64,000 nucleotides of DNA from Streptomyces sp. NBC_01445. GTDB taxonomy: Bacteria > Actinomycetota > Actinomycetes > Streptomycetales > Streptomycetaceae. Below the pieces are notes generated by a model, which was not told the DNA's origin, ran no database searches, and saw only the letters and a program-made list of their open reading frames with translations. Positions 15,261-24,200 of this stretch are shown one piece after another. The stretch's first letter is position 1; each line of letters starts with the position of its first letter. The stretch covers positions 7,727,001 to 7,791,000 of the forward strand of contig NZ_CP109485.1 of NCBI RefSeq assembly GCF_035918235.1. Reading direction: 5' to 3'. Made by a program: the position numbers and the translations under genes.

Positions 15261-15740
15261 ATGACTCACACAGTTCGCCGCGCCGAAGCAGCCGACGTAC
15301 CCGCAGTGAAAGCGGTGACCGACGCCGCGTACCGCCACTACATCGACCGGATCGGAGTGGTGCCCGCGCCCATGGAGGCCGACCACGGCGCCGAGGTGGC
15401 CGCGGGCAAGGTGTACGTCGTGGACGGCGAGCGGGGCGGCGCGCCCGCCGTCATCGGACTCGTCGTCATCGAGCCCCGCGAGGACCATCTGTTCCTCGAC
15501 AGCATCGCCGTCCACCCCGACGCCCATGGACAGGGCGTGGGGCGACGGCTGCTGGCGTTCGTCGACGAGCACGCGCGCGTGCTCGGCCTTCCCGAGGTGC
15601 GGCTCTACACGAACGCGATGATGTGGGAGAACCAGGAGCTCTATCCGCGCTACGGATACGAGGTCGTGGAGCGCCGCACCGACGGCCTCTACGACCGCAT
15701 CCACTACCGCAAGCGGCTCTCCGCGGCCCCGCCCGCCTGA
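15261..15740 (+). CDS. GNAT-family N-acetyltransferase
   Basis: This 159-residue single GNAT domain has VRRAEAADVPAVKAVTDAAY at the N-terminus, a central strand LFLDSIAVHPDAHGQGVGRRLLAF (the acetyl-CoA pyrophosphate loop is the HGQGVGRRL part, near residues 92-101), and LPEVRLYTNAMMWENQELYPRYGYEVVERR, the usual motif B with a YxRxGF-type end. The acceptor is unknown. It is divergent from the LPMO gene. Confidence 0.88.
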   Translation: MTHTVRRAEAADVPAVKAVTDAAYRHYIDRIGVVPAPMEADHGAEVAAGKVYVVDGERGGAPAVIGLVVIEPREDHLFLDSIAVHPDAHGQGVGRRLLAFVDEHARVLGLPEVRLYTNAMMWENQELYPRYGYEVVERRTDGLYDRIHYRKRLSAAPPA

Positions 15741-15759
15741 CGCGTGCGTCCCGGCCCGC

Positions 15760-15903
15760 TCACTCGTCGGGCCACCACGTGCGCCGGATGTCCTTGCGCA
15801 CTTCCGGACGGTCGTGGCGGCGCTCCGCGGCGGCGTCGTCCTGCTGCTGCCGGCGGGTGGTGCTGGTCTTCGCCACGGGCTTGTTGATGGTCACACGGCG
15901 CAT
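15760..15903 (-). CDS. Small basic protein of 47 residues, function unknown
   Basis: This short gene has a very good AGGAGG seven bases before its ATG at 15903 and a high-GC3 reading frame. The product begins MRRVTINKPVAKTS and is rich in Arg, Gln and Asp. It ends with IRRTWWPDE, a tryptophan-pair tail. No signal peptide or membrane helix is seen. It occupies most of the gap between the GNAT and methyltransferase genes, in opposite orientation to both. I do not recognise a family. Confidence 0.65.
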   Translation of the reverse strand: MRRVTINKPVAKTSTTRRQQQDDAAAERRHDRPEVRKDIRRTWWPDE

Positions 15904-16013
15904 GACTGCCTCCTGTGCCTACCCCGGTTCCACTGCGGTACCGCTGTAGACGTGTTCCCCGGAGGGTGACGCATCGAAGCGTGATTGTCAGTGGCAGGTG
16001 TCACGATCTGGGC

Positions 16014-16649
16014 ATGAAGATGAGCGAGGACACCACGAAACGGGACATGGCGCCCCTCGAACCGGTCGACTGGGACGCCGAGGCCGCGGCCTTCGACGAC
16101 GAACCCGACCACGGCCTGCGTGATCCCGTCGTGCGCGAGGCCTGGGCCGCGCGCCTGCGGGACTGGCTGCCGGATCACCCCTGTGACCTGCTCGACCTGG
16201 GCTGCGGCACGGGCAGCATGTCGCTGCTCGCCACCGGCCAGGGACACAGCGTGACCGCGGTCGACCTGTCGCCCGCCATGGTGGACCTCGCGCGCGCCAA
16301 GCTGGCCGGCCGGGCCGCGCGGGTGCTCGTCGGGGACGCCGCGGCGCCGCCCGTCGCAGGCGAGACCTTCGACGTCATACTCATGCGGCACGTCGCGTGG
16401 ACACTGCCCGACCTCGACGGCGCCCTCGCGCACTGGCTCTCGCTGCTGCGGCCCGGCGGGCGGCTGATCCTGGTGGAGGGCGTGTGGGGAACGCTCAGCC
16501 CCGTCGGCATTCCGGCGGCCCGGCTCACCGGCGCCCTCGCTCCGCTCGCCGCCCACGTCCGGCACGAACCGCTCTCCGGGGACGCGTCGCTGTGGGGGAG
16601 ACAGGTCGAGGACGACCGGTACGCGGTGGTCGCGACGCTAGGCCAATAG
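16014..16649 (+). CDS. Class I SAM-dependent methyltransferase
   Basis: The start is uncertain. ATG at 16014 (211 residues) and ATG at 16020 are both possible, with no strong ribosome site. Motif I is LLDLGCGTGSMSLLA (about residues 57-71), followed by VTAVDLSPAMVDLARAK (motif II), LVGDAAAPPVAGETFDVI (motif III) and a LRPGGRLILVEGVW strand. This is the Methyltransf_11/25 pattern for small-molecule methylation. The substrate is unknown. Its last 12 bases overlap the end of the convergent DUF402 gene. Confidence 0.88.
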   Translation: MKMSEDTTKRDMAPLEPVDWDAEAAAFDDEPDHGLRDPVVREAWAARLRDWLPDHPCDLLDLGCGTGSMSLLATGQGHSVTAVDLSPAMVDLARAKLAGRAARVLVGDAAAPPVAGETFDVILMRHVAWTLPDLDGALAHWLSLLRPGGRLILVEGVWGTLSPVGIPAARLTGALAPLAAHVRHEPLSGDASLWGRQVEDDRYAVVATLGQ

Positions 16650-17138
16650 CCGGCCGAACCCCTCGGTGCGCGCGAGGAGTTCGAGGTCGTCGAGGGCGCG
16701 GACTGCGGCCGCCGCCGCGTGCGGATCGCGCTCCGCGAGCCCGCTCTGTGCGAACTCGTCCTCGTCGAGGCGCAGTACGTCGCTGCCGTCCGCCGATACC
16801 CACAGGTCGAGGTCGAGATCCTCCACGCGGAGCTCGCCGTCCTCGCGGACCGCCGGCCGCGTCACATCGCAGTACCAGCCCTTGAGCGTGCCGCCGCCGG
16901 TGCGTACCTCCTTGACCGCGTACCACCGGTCCCGCCAGTAGTGCTCGGTGAAGACGTCGCCCGGCCCGAACTGCACGAACCCGAAGTCCCTGACCCCGGG
17001 GGAGGCCCAGGCGGCGGTGACGGTCACGCGCGTGCCGTCGTCACGGACGACGTCCGCGGGGTAACGGATCTTGAGCCGGCCCGCCTTGACGAGGACCACG
17101 TCGAGGGACCCGGCGGACTCAGGTGAGGGTGCGGACAT
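16638..17138 (-). CDS. DUF402 (FomD-like) protein
   Basis: The start at 17138 is chosen for the GGAGGT site before it, giving 166 residues. The core has the DUF402 beta-barrel signature: a FGFVQFGPGDVFTEHYWRDRWYAV segment, GWYCDVTRP, then LRVEDLDLDLWVSADG with the acidic metal ligands (D/E-rich). Characterised members hydrolyse nucleoside di- or triphosphates or cytidylyl intermediates using divalent metal. It overlaps the end of the tandem-GNAT gene by 20 bp, so the two are an operon. Physiological substrate is unknown. Confidence 0.85.
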   Translation of the reverse strand: MSAPSPESAGSLDVVLVKAGRLKIRYPADVVRDDGTRVTVTAAWASPGVRDFGFVQFGPGDVFTEHYWRDRWYAVKEVRTGGGTLKGWYCDVTRPAVREDGELRVEDLDLDLWVSADGSDVLRLDEDEFAQSGLAERDPHAAAAAVRALDDLELLARTEGFGRLLA

Positions 17139-18039
17139 GGCGTACCTCCGTGGCACAGATCTCGTAGCCGAACCATTTGTTGATCGCGAGCATCGGGCCG
17201 TTCGCCGCGTCGTTGCCCGTGAACGCCTCAGTGATGCCGGCCTCGCGGGCGCGGTGCAGGGAGTCGTTCTTGGCGAGCTTGGCCAGGCCGCGGCCGCGGA
17301 ACTCCCGCGCGGTGCCGGTCATCCCGGACGTGTAGCGGGTCTCGTCGTCGGTGCGGGCCAGGCTGAACGCCACGGGCCGGCCGTCGGCCACGGCCACCGA
17401 CGTCAGCCGATGGTCGGTCAGCGGATGGTGCCAGGTCTCGTCGAGCCAGTGCTCGTAGTCCGTGAACTCCGTGGCCACGTCGCTCGGTTCGTCGCTCACC
17501 GTCTCCGCGTCCAGGTCGAACAGGGGACGCGGGTTGTCCGCGAAGTCCGCGCCGGTCCGCAGCGTCACTCCGGCCGGCGGCGCGGTGAGCGGGGGCAGCG
17601 TGCCGTGCGCCAGGTCGAGTCGGAGGAAGTGGGCGGGGCGGCTGGCGTGGTAGCCGCGGCGCGCGGCGAACGCCCGGTCGTCCGGGGTGTCGAGCACCCA
17701 CGAGTAGACGGCGACGGCGCTCTCACCGGCGAGATAATCCTCCGCCGCCCGCACGATCAGGGACCCGGCCCCGAGCCCGCGGCGCTCCGGGTGCACATAG
17801 GCGTTCACATAGCCCTGCCCCGGTTCCGGACTGTCGTACGCGATCCCGACCTGCGCGGTGCCGACGACCTCGCCGTCGGCCTCGGCGACCAGCGGCCGGT
17901 ACCGGGCGTCCGGATGGGCGTGCGCCAGATCGAAGGCGACCGACTCGGCGGTCGCGAGCATGGCGGGCAGCGCGGCGCGCCGCACCCGGGCGAACGCCGC
18001 AGCGTCCTCGGGCCGCAGGGCCCGGACGATCACAGTCAT
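17119..18039 (-). CDS. Tandem-domain GNAT acetyltransferase
   Basis: The start at 18039 gives MTVIVRALRPEDAAAF and 306 residues. Two GNAT folds are visible. The first has HPERRGLGAGSLIVRAAEDY (about 97-116), with a complete acetyl-CoA loop. The second has AREFRGRGLAKLAKNDSLHRAREAG (about 252-276) and the C-terminal NKWFGYEICATE. Tandem GNATs of this kind include mycothiol synthase-like and aminoglycoside-type enzymes, but the acceptor cannot be inferred. It is co-transcribed with DUF402 and divergent from a small GntR regulator 70 bp away. Confidence 0.86.
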   Translation of the reverse strand: MTVIVRALRPEDAAAFARVRRAALPAMLATAESVAFDLAHAHPDARYRPLVAEADGEVVGTAQVGIAYDSPEPGQGYVNAYVHPERRGLGAGSLIVRAAEDYLAGESAVAVYSWVLDTPDDRAFAARRGYHASRPAHFLRLDLAHGTLPPLTAPPAGVTLRTGADFADNPRPLFDLDAETVSDEPSDVATEFTDYEHWLDETWHHPLTDHRLTSVAVADGRPVAFSLARTDDETRYTSGMTGTAREFRGRGLAKLAKNDSLHRAREAGITEAFTGNDAANGPMLAINKWFGYEICATEVRHVRTLT

Positions 18040-18109
18040 ACGGCCGCACGCTACGCGCGGGTCGCGCCGGGGTGCCTCCCATTTTTCCGGGGTGCGGGAC
18101 AATCGGCGC

Positions 18110-18490
18110 GTGACCTTGATGATCGACATCGATGCGGGCGCGGCGACGGCGCCCTACGAACAGGTACGGGCCCAGATCGCCGGGCAGGCCCTCTCCGGGA
18201 CCCTGCCCGTCGGCTACAAACTGCCGACGGTGCGCGGGCTCGCCGAGACGCTCGGCCTGGCCGCGAACACGGTGGCCAAGGCGTATCGGGCGCTCGAGTC
18301 GGACGGGGTGATCGAGACGCGCGGCCGCAACGGCACGTTCGTCGCCGCCGCCGGTGACGCGTCGGCCCGGGAGGCCGCGGCGGCGGCCGCCGCGTTCGCG
18401 GAACGGGCCCACCGCCTCGGCCTCACCGAGCCGCAGGCACTCGCCGCGGTACGGGACGCGCTGCGGGCGTCGTACGGGGAGAAGGGGTAA
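18110..18490 (+). CDS. YtrA-subfamily GntR regulator
   Basis: A short 126-residue GntR protein; the GTG at 18110 is chosen (ATG at 18119 is also possible). The N-terminal APYEQVRAQIA and the HTH TVRGLAETLGLAANTVAKAYRALESDGVIETRGRNGTFV are typical. Only about 50 residues follow, with an alanine-rich helix, which marks the YtrA class that lacks a large effector domain. Such regulators usually control an adjacent ABC transporter, but none is here; the divergent GNAT/DUF402 operon is the likely target. Confidence 0.88.
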   Translation: MTLMIDIDAGAATAPYEQVRAQIAGQALSGTLPVGYKLPTVRGLAETLGLAANTVAKAYRALESDGVIETRGRNGTFVAAAGDASAREAAAAAAAFAERAHRLGLTEPQALAAVRDALRASYGEKG

Positions 18491-18510
18491 CGGGAAGTAC
18501 AGCCCCACCC

Positions 18511-19605
18511 CTACAAGTACAGCCCCGCGTCCGCCGACTCGCGCGGGTCCGGGACCGATGTCGGGCTGGTGCCGCGGCGCAGCGCGTACAGCTCGGCGAG
18601 TGTCGCGCCGTCGCGGCTCACGCCCTCCTCGCTGCCGAGCCAGTTCACCGACTCGCGGTGGGTGAGGGGGCCCACCTCGATACGGGCCAGGCAGCGGCCG
18701 GGGCGCACGACCGCCGGGTGGAGGCGCTCCAGGTCCTCGTTCGTCGTGACGCCGACCAGCACGTTCCGCCCCTGTCCGAGCAGGCCGTCCGTCAGGTTGA
18801 GCAGGCGTGAGAGTGCCTGCCCCGCCGTGTGCTTGGCCTCGCCCCGGATGAGCTCGTCGCAGTCCTCCAGGAGCAGGAGGCGCCAGCGGCCCTTCGCCGT
18901 GCCGTCGTCCTCGCCGATCGCGATGTCCATGAGATAGCCGACGTCGGAGAACAGCCGCTCCGGGTCGAGTACGCAGTCCACCTGGCACCAGTCCCGCCAG
19001 GACCGGGCCAGGGTGCGCAGCGCGGACGTCTTGCCCGTGCCGGGAGGACCGTGCAGCAGGAGCAGCCGGCCCGCGATGTCCTCCGGGGTCGTCTTCATCA
19101 GCTGGTCCATGGCCCCGGCCACCGGCGCCGTGTAGTTGTCCCGCACCTCGTCCCACGTACCGGCCGAGATCTGCCGCGTGGTGCGGTGCGGCCCGCGCCG
19201 GGGCGAGACGTACCAGAACCCCATCGTCACGTTCTCCGGCTGGGGTTCGGGCTCGTCTGCGGCGCCGTCCGTGGCCTGCCCGAGCACCTTCTCGGCGAGT
19301 TCCGCGGTGGTCGCCGTCACCGTGACGTCGGCGCCCCTGTTCCAGCGGGAGACGAGGACGGTCCAGCCGTCGCCCTCGGCGAGCGTCGCGCTGCGGTCGT
19401 CGTCACGCGCGGAGCGCAGGACCACCGCGTCGGGCGGCAGGAGGGTGGCCCCCGACCGCACGCGGTCGATGTTCGCCGCGTGCGAGTGCGGCTGCTCGCC
19501 CGTTGCGAAGCGGCCGAGGAACAGCGCGTCGACGACGTCGGCAGGAGAGTCGCTGTCGTCGACGTTGAGCCGGATCGGCAGCGCGTCGTGTGGGTTCGCA
19601 GACAT
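18511..19605 (-). CDS. AAA-family ATPase (DUF5925-type)
   Basis: A 364-residue protein. The N-terminal half (about 1-150) is the DUF5925-like region with no recognised catalytic motif. The C-terminal AAA module has Walker A LLHGPPGTGKTS (about 187-198), Walker B LLLLEDCDEL, sensor 1 GVTTNED and a VVRPGRC arginine-finger/sensor region. It is cytosolic. The start at 19605 is uncertain; a GTG at 19623 is also possible. Actinomycete homologues are conserved but uncharacterised. It is divergent from the GH39-like gene. Confidence 0.85.
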   Translation of the reverse strand: MSANPHDALPIRLNVDDSDSPADVVDALFLGRFATGEQPHSHAANIDRVRSGATLLPPDAVVLRSARDDDRSATLAEGDGWTVLVSRWNRGADVTVTATTAELAEKVLGQATDGAADEPEPQPENVTMGFWYVSPRRGPHRTTRQISAGTWDEVRDNYTAPVAGAMDQLMKTTPEDIAGRLLLLHGPPGTGKTSALRTLARSWRDWCQVDCVLDPERLFSDVGYLMDIAIGEDDGTAKGRWRLLLLEDCDELIRGEAKHTAGQALSRLLNLTDGLLGQGRNVLVGVTTNEDLERLHPAVVRPGRCLARIEVGPLTHRESVNWLGSEEGVSRDGATLAELYALRRGTSPTSVPDPRESADAGLYL

Positions 19606-19759
19606 GCCGCCATGATCCGCCACGCACGGCGCTCCCGCACGGGATTTCCGCAGCGCGTCACACGCTTGCCCGCACGGCGGCCCGGTCCCGCGCGCCGTTA
19701 CAACGCTGTCGCAGTGGAGTCTGTCCCTCCGCGAACGACCGTAGATACTCTTGCCCTTG

Positions 19760-21184
19760 ATGGGACGTCATGGGTGGGTTTCGGGGGCGGGGCGGTGGCG
19801 GCTCACCGCTCTGCTCGGCGTGGGGGTGGCCGCTCTGGCCCTGGTGCTGACGGTGATCAGCACACTGCCGAGCGACCGGGCCGACGACAGGGGCACCACG
19901 AGCGCGGGTGACAAGGTGCACGGCTCCCCGTCCGATCCGCCCGCACAGCTGGGGCCGGCGGTCGGGTGGGGCTTCACACACACCCAGTACAGCGCGGACG
20001 AGGGCGACGACGGTGCCACGCGGCGGGTCGAGGACAGGCTCTCCGGCCAGTCGGTTCCGCAGATCCAGCACATCATGGGCTGGGGCGCGGGGAACCCGGA
20101 GCCCGTCAAGGGCCGTTACGACTTCGACGAGATGGACCGCCGGATCGACTTCATCAGGAAGTCGGGCGGCACCCCCGTCGTCACCCTGTGCTGTTCGCCG
20201 GACTGGATGAAGGGCGGCAAGGCGGGGGTCGACAACACGGACTGGAGCCGGCAGTCCCTGGAGACCGCGCCCGACCGCGCGCACTTCAAGGACTTCGCCG
20301 CGCTCGCCGCGACGGTCGCCAAGCGCTACCCGGACGTGCGCCACTTCATCGTCTGGAACGAGTTCAAGGGCTTCTGGAACAACGGGAAGCAGCGCTGGGA
20401 CTACGAGGGCTACACGGAGCTGTACAACCTCGTCTACAAGGCCCTCAAGAAGGTCGACAAGGACATCATGGTCGGCGGGCCCTATCTGGTGATGGACAGC
20501 GTCGACCCGCGTCAGACCGAGAACGCGTCGGCGGACGTGAAGGGGCCCTGGGGCAGCATGGACCAGCGCGTCCTCGACGCCTTCGACTACTGGAACAAGA
20601 ACAAGGCGGGCGCCGACTTCGTCGTCGTCGACGGCTCCAGCTACACCGTCGACGACGAGCTGCTGCCCAACGAGTTCAAGGCCACCGACAAACTCACCGC
20701 CGTCGGCAAGTGGGTGGAGCGACAGACCGGTGACCTGCCCCTGTGGTGGGCCGAGTACTACGTGGAGCCCGGCGACCAGAACGACGACCGCAAGGGCTGG
20801 AGCGAGCCGCACCGCGTCGCCGTCCAGGCGTCCGGCCTTGTCGCGATGGCCAAGGGCGGCGCGTCCTCCGGCTTCTACTGGAACCCGGAGGAGAAGACGG
20901 GCACGACGTGCGCCGGCTGTCTGTGGACGCCCACGCAGTCGGGCGACGGCGGCGCGAAGCTGCCCATGTACGACCTGATCTCCCGCTTCCACAAGGCGTT
21001 CCCGCCCGGCACCAAGTACGAGACGGTGCCGGTCGCCGCGGACGACGTGCCGAACGTGCGGGTGCTCGCCGACGACAAGACCGTCGTCGTGGTGAACACC
21101 CTGAACCGGAAGATCAGCGCGCAGGTCGACGGGAAGCGGTTCGAGATGGGTGCGTACGAACTGAAGTGGCTCGAGCGGAAGTAG
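19760..21184 (+). CDS. Membrane-anchored or secreted GH39-like glycoside hydrolase
   Basis: The ATG at 19760 gives 474 residues. An N-terminal hydrophobic segment (about 13-37, LTALLGVGVAALALVLTVIS) without a clear cleavage site suggests a signal anchor. The catalytic TIM barrel follows, with HFIVWNEFKGFWN (acid/base Glu in WNE) and LPLWWAEYYVEP (probable nucleophile Glu), the clan GH-A pattern of GH39. A small C-terminal beta domain ends with VVVVNTLNRKIS. A TAGATA hexamer at 19742-19747 could be a -10 giving a very short leader. It converges on the glycan-assembly operon, suggesting trimming or turnover of its product. The substrate is unknown. Confidence 0.82.
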   Translation: MGRHGWVSGAGRWRLTALLGVGVAALALVLTVISTLPSDRADDRGTTSAGDKVHGSPSDPPAQLGPAVGWGFTHTQYSADEGDDGATRRVEDRLSGQSVPQIQHIMGWGAGNPEPVKGRYDFDEMDRRIDFIRKSGGTPVVTLCCSPDWMKGGKAGVDNTDWSRQSLETAPDRAHFKDFAALAATVAKRYPDVRHFIVWNEFKGFWNNGKQRWDYEGYTELYNLVYKALKKVDKDIMVGGPYLVMDSVDPRQTENASADVKGPWGSMDQRVLDAFDYWNKNKAGADFVVVDGSSYTVDDELLPNEFKATDKLTAVGKWVERQTGDLPLWWAEYYVEPGDQNDDRKGWSEPHRVAVQASGLVAMAKGGASSGFYWNPEEKTGTTCAGCLWTPTQSGDGGAKLPMYDLISRFHKAFPPGTKYETVPVAADDVPNVRVLADDKTVVVVNTLNRKISAQVDGKRFEMGAYELKWLERK

Positions 21185-21217
21185 TCCGCCCGAGCCACAT
21201 CTCACCGTGAAATGGGC

Positions 21218-24200
21218 CTACGCCATCGTCAGGAACCTCTGGAGGATGGACGCGAGCAGCACCGCGAGCAGCGGCAGCGAGAACCAGAAGCTGCTCTGCA
21301 GCCAGCGCAGTTGCCGCACCCCCGGACGTACCGCCACCCGCACGATCTCGCGCGCCCCGAGCAGCAGTACCAGGGCGACAGCCGCGAGCCCGCCCACCAC
21401 GGACCACGGGGTCCAGGTGATCTGCGGGCCGATCGGCCCAGGCTCGGCCTTCGGGACCTCACCGCTCGGCTGCTTGCGCAGGGTGTACATCGTGACGTCG
21501 TCGTTGACGAGGACCTTCGTCAGCTCCTGGCGGTCGTCGAGATTGCGGATGAGCCGCGTCTCCCAGGTCTTCGAGTAGCCGACGTCCATCTGCAGATAGA
21601 CGACCTGACTCTTGTTGATCATGAGGTACGAGTTCGGGCCCGCGTCCTTGAGCGCCTTCACCAGGCTGGAGACGAGCACGGGGTCGACGGGCGCGAGGGT
21701 GGGAACGTACTGCACCTTCTCCATGTCACGCGTGCCCCACGGCATCGCGGGCGTCACGTTGTCGACGATGTCGTTGCTCATCCACAGGAGGCGGACCGTC
21801 GGGTCGTCGTGCGCGTAGACGTAGTCCATCGCCGCGACCTCGCCCGGCCTGATCCGCTCGAACGGCTCGTTGCCCCAGCGCGCCACAAGGAAGCCGCCCA
21901 TGAGGATCAGGCCGGCCATCAGCGCGGCGAGCGGCGCGAGGCTCACCCGGTCGCGGTCGCGTTCCTTCGCGGTGATCCCGGTGCGCGGGAACAGCGCGAG
22001 GCCGGCGAGCAGCGCGGCGCCCGGCAGCGCGAACATGAAGACGCGCAGCGCCATCTCGCCGCCGTACGACTGCATGCCGAAGCCCAGGAACGGGACGAAC
22101 GTCAGGACGAGGAGGGAGCGCTCCCGGTACTTGGCGTCGCGCCGCCGCCACCAGCCCCAGCACGCGAACGCCATCACACCTCCGGCGAGCAGCACGCGCG
22201 CGTAGAGGACGAGTTTGTGGGCCGAACTGCCGCCCTGGATACGCCCGGAGACCGACGACGACACATTGCCGCCGACGCCGCCGAGCCCGCCGAACAGCTC
22301 GTCGAAGTGGCCCGACCAGTACGGCTCCGCGAGGAACGAGACCCAGACGGCGACCAGGACCGCGAACAGGATAGGCAGGCCGCGTAGCTCGGAGCGGCCC
22401 ACGAGCACCAGGACCGCGAGGACCCCGAGCATCACGAACGGGGTGAGCTGGTGGGCCGGGACCGTCGCCGCGAACAGGCCGATCAGGACGAGCAGCAGCA
22501 CCGCCTGCTGGCGCCGGTCGGTGGGCTCGACCTCCAGCTCGCCGGGCCGCCGCTTGGTCCACAGCACCCGCGGCGCCCGGAACCACACCAGCAGGATGGC
22601 GACGAAGGCCAGGTAGAGGAGGTACGTGAAGCCCTGCGGGGAGAAGTAGTCCTGGCCGACCCAGCCGCTCAGGACGAAGATCCACAGCCCGGTCCACCGG
22701 GCGCGCCAGCTCGCCCGCATCGAGCGCGTGAGCAGGAACATCGGCGCCAGGTAGAGCAGTTGCATGGCGAGCGGCCACCAGCGGATGACCTCGGTCATGT
22801 CTGTGACGCCGCACGCCCTGGCGAAGAACGTCGCGACGGCGAAGAACCCCGGCCAGCTCCAGCGCGCGTCGAGGTCGGGCACCGCCGAGCCGGTCCTGTC
22901 GATGTACTCCATGAAGCCGAGGTGCTGCCACGCCGTCGCGAACCGCGGCTCCGCCTCGATCACGGCGGGCAGCGCGTGCAGCGAGACGACCGTGGCGAGC
23001 AGCGTCAGCAACAGCAGCCATTTGTGCGGGCGTTCGAGCCACAGAAGGGACGCGAACACCCCGATCAGGAGCGCCGCGCCCAGCAGCGTCGCGGGCGGCA
23101 GCACCGAGATGAGCCCGAGCCCGCCCATCCCGTCGAGATCGCCGTCGCCCAGGCCCAGCACGGGTCCCCAGTACAGCCCGAGCGCGGCGACGAGCAGCAG
23201 GGCCAGGACGACGATGCGGGGGCTGAGCAGCGCGAGGCGGTCCCGCAGGGGCCGGGCGGCGGGGGCGTCCGTGGCAGGCGGGGCGAGAACTGCGGTGTCA
23301 GAGATGCCGCCAGTGCCTGAGGTGCTGGATGTGCTGGCGATGCCCGAGGTGACGGAAGCCTCCGACGTGGCAGAGGTTTCGGATGTGGCAGAGACGGTGG
23401 CCGGCTTCGGCTCCGGTTCGGGCTCCGCGGGCGGTCTCGGTGCCGGCGGCGGTGGAGACTTCAGCGCCCAGGTCGGCCGGTGCCCCATGTCGTCCTCCCC
23501 GCCCCCCGCCGCCGGCGTCCCGTGCGCGGGTGTCGCGGGCCCCGGCCGCACGTCGGGGCGCCGCTCCTGATGGTCCAGATTGAGCTGCACCGCGAGGTGC
23601 AGGGTGTCCGAGTCGAGCGTGCCGCGCAGCGCCTGCCCGGGGCCCTGACGCCTGGCCCCCGTGGTCATGTCCGGAGTGCCGAGGTCGGCCAGATCGCCGT
23701 CCGGGGCCGCCACGACGGCCGGCGGCGCCGGGGGAGCGGTCCGCACGATGCGGTACAGCTTCGGCGCGGCGATCGCCACGATCACGGCCAGGCTGGAGAT
23801 CTCCGCGACGCCCGCGCCCGTCAGGCCCATCCGGGGCAGGAGCAGCAGCGTCAGGCCGAGGACCAGGACGCACAACAGGCCCTGCAGCCAGGCGAGCCCG
23901 GCCGTCCGGCTCTGCGCACGCAGCACCGCGAAGTACGTCTCCATGACCACGCGCAGCGCCGCGCCGACGGCGAACCAGCGCAGCAGCGGGGTCGCCGCGT
24001 GCGCGTAGTCGTCGCCGAAGATGTGCAGGACCAGCGGCGCCGCGAGGAAGAGCAGCCCGCAGACCGGCAGCATGATCCGTGCCATCCGGCGCAGCGCCGC
24101 CCGGGTGTTCGCGGCGAGCTGCGCCGGATCGTGCGCGCCTTCCACGGTCAGCGAGGCGCCCATGTTGATGGCCAGCAGATTGACGGTGCCGCCGATGGTG

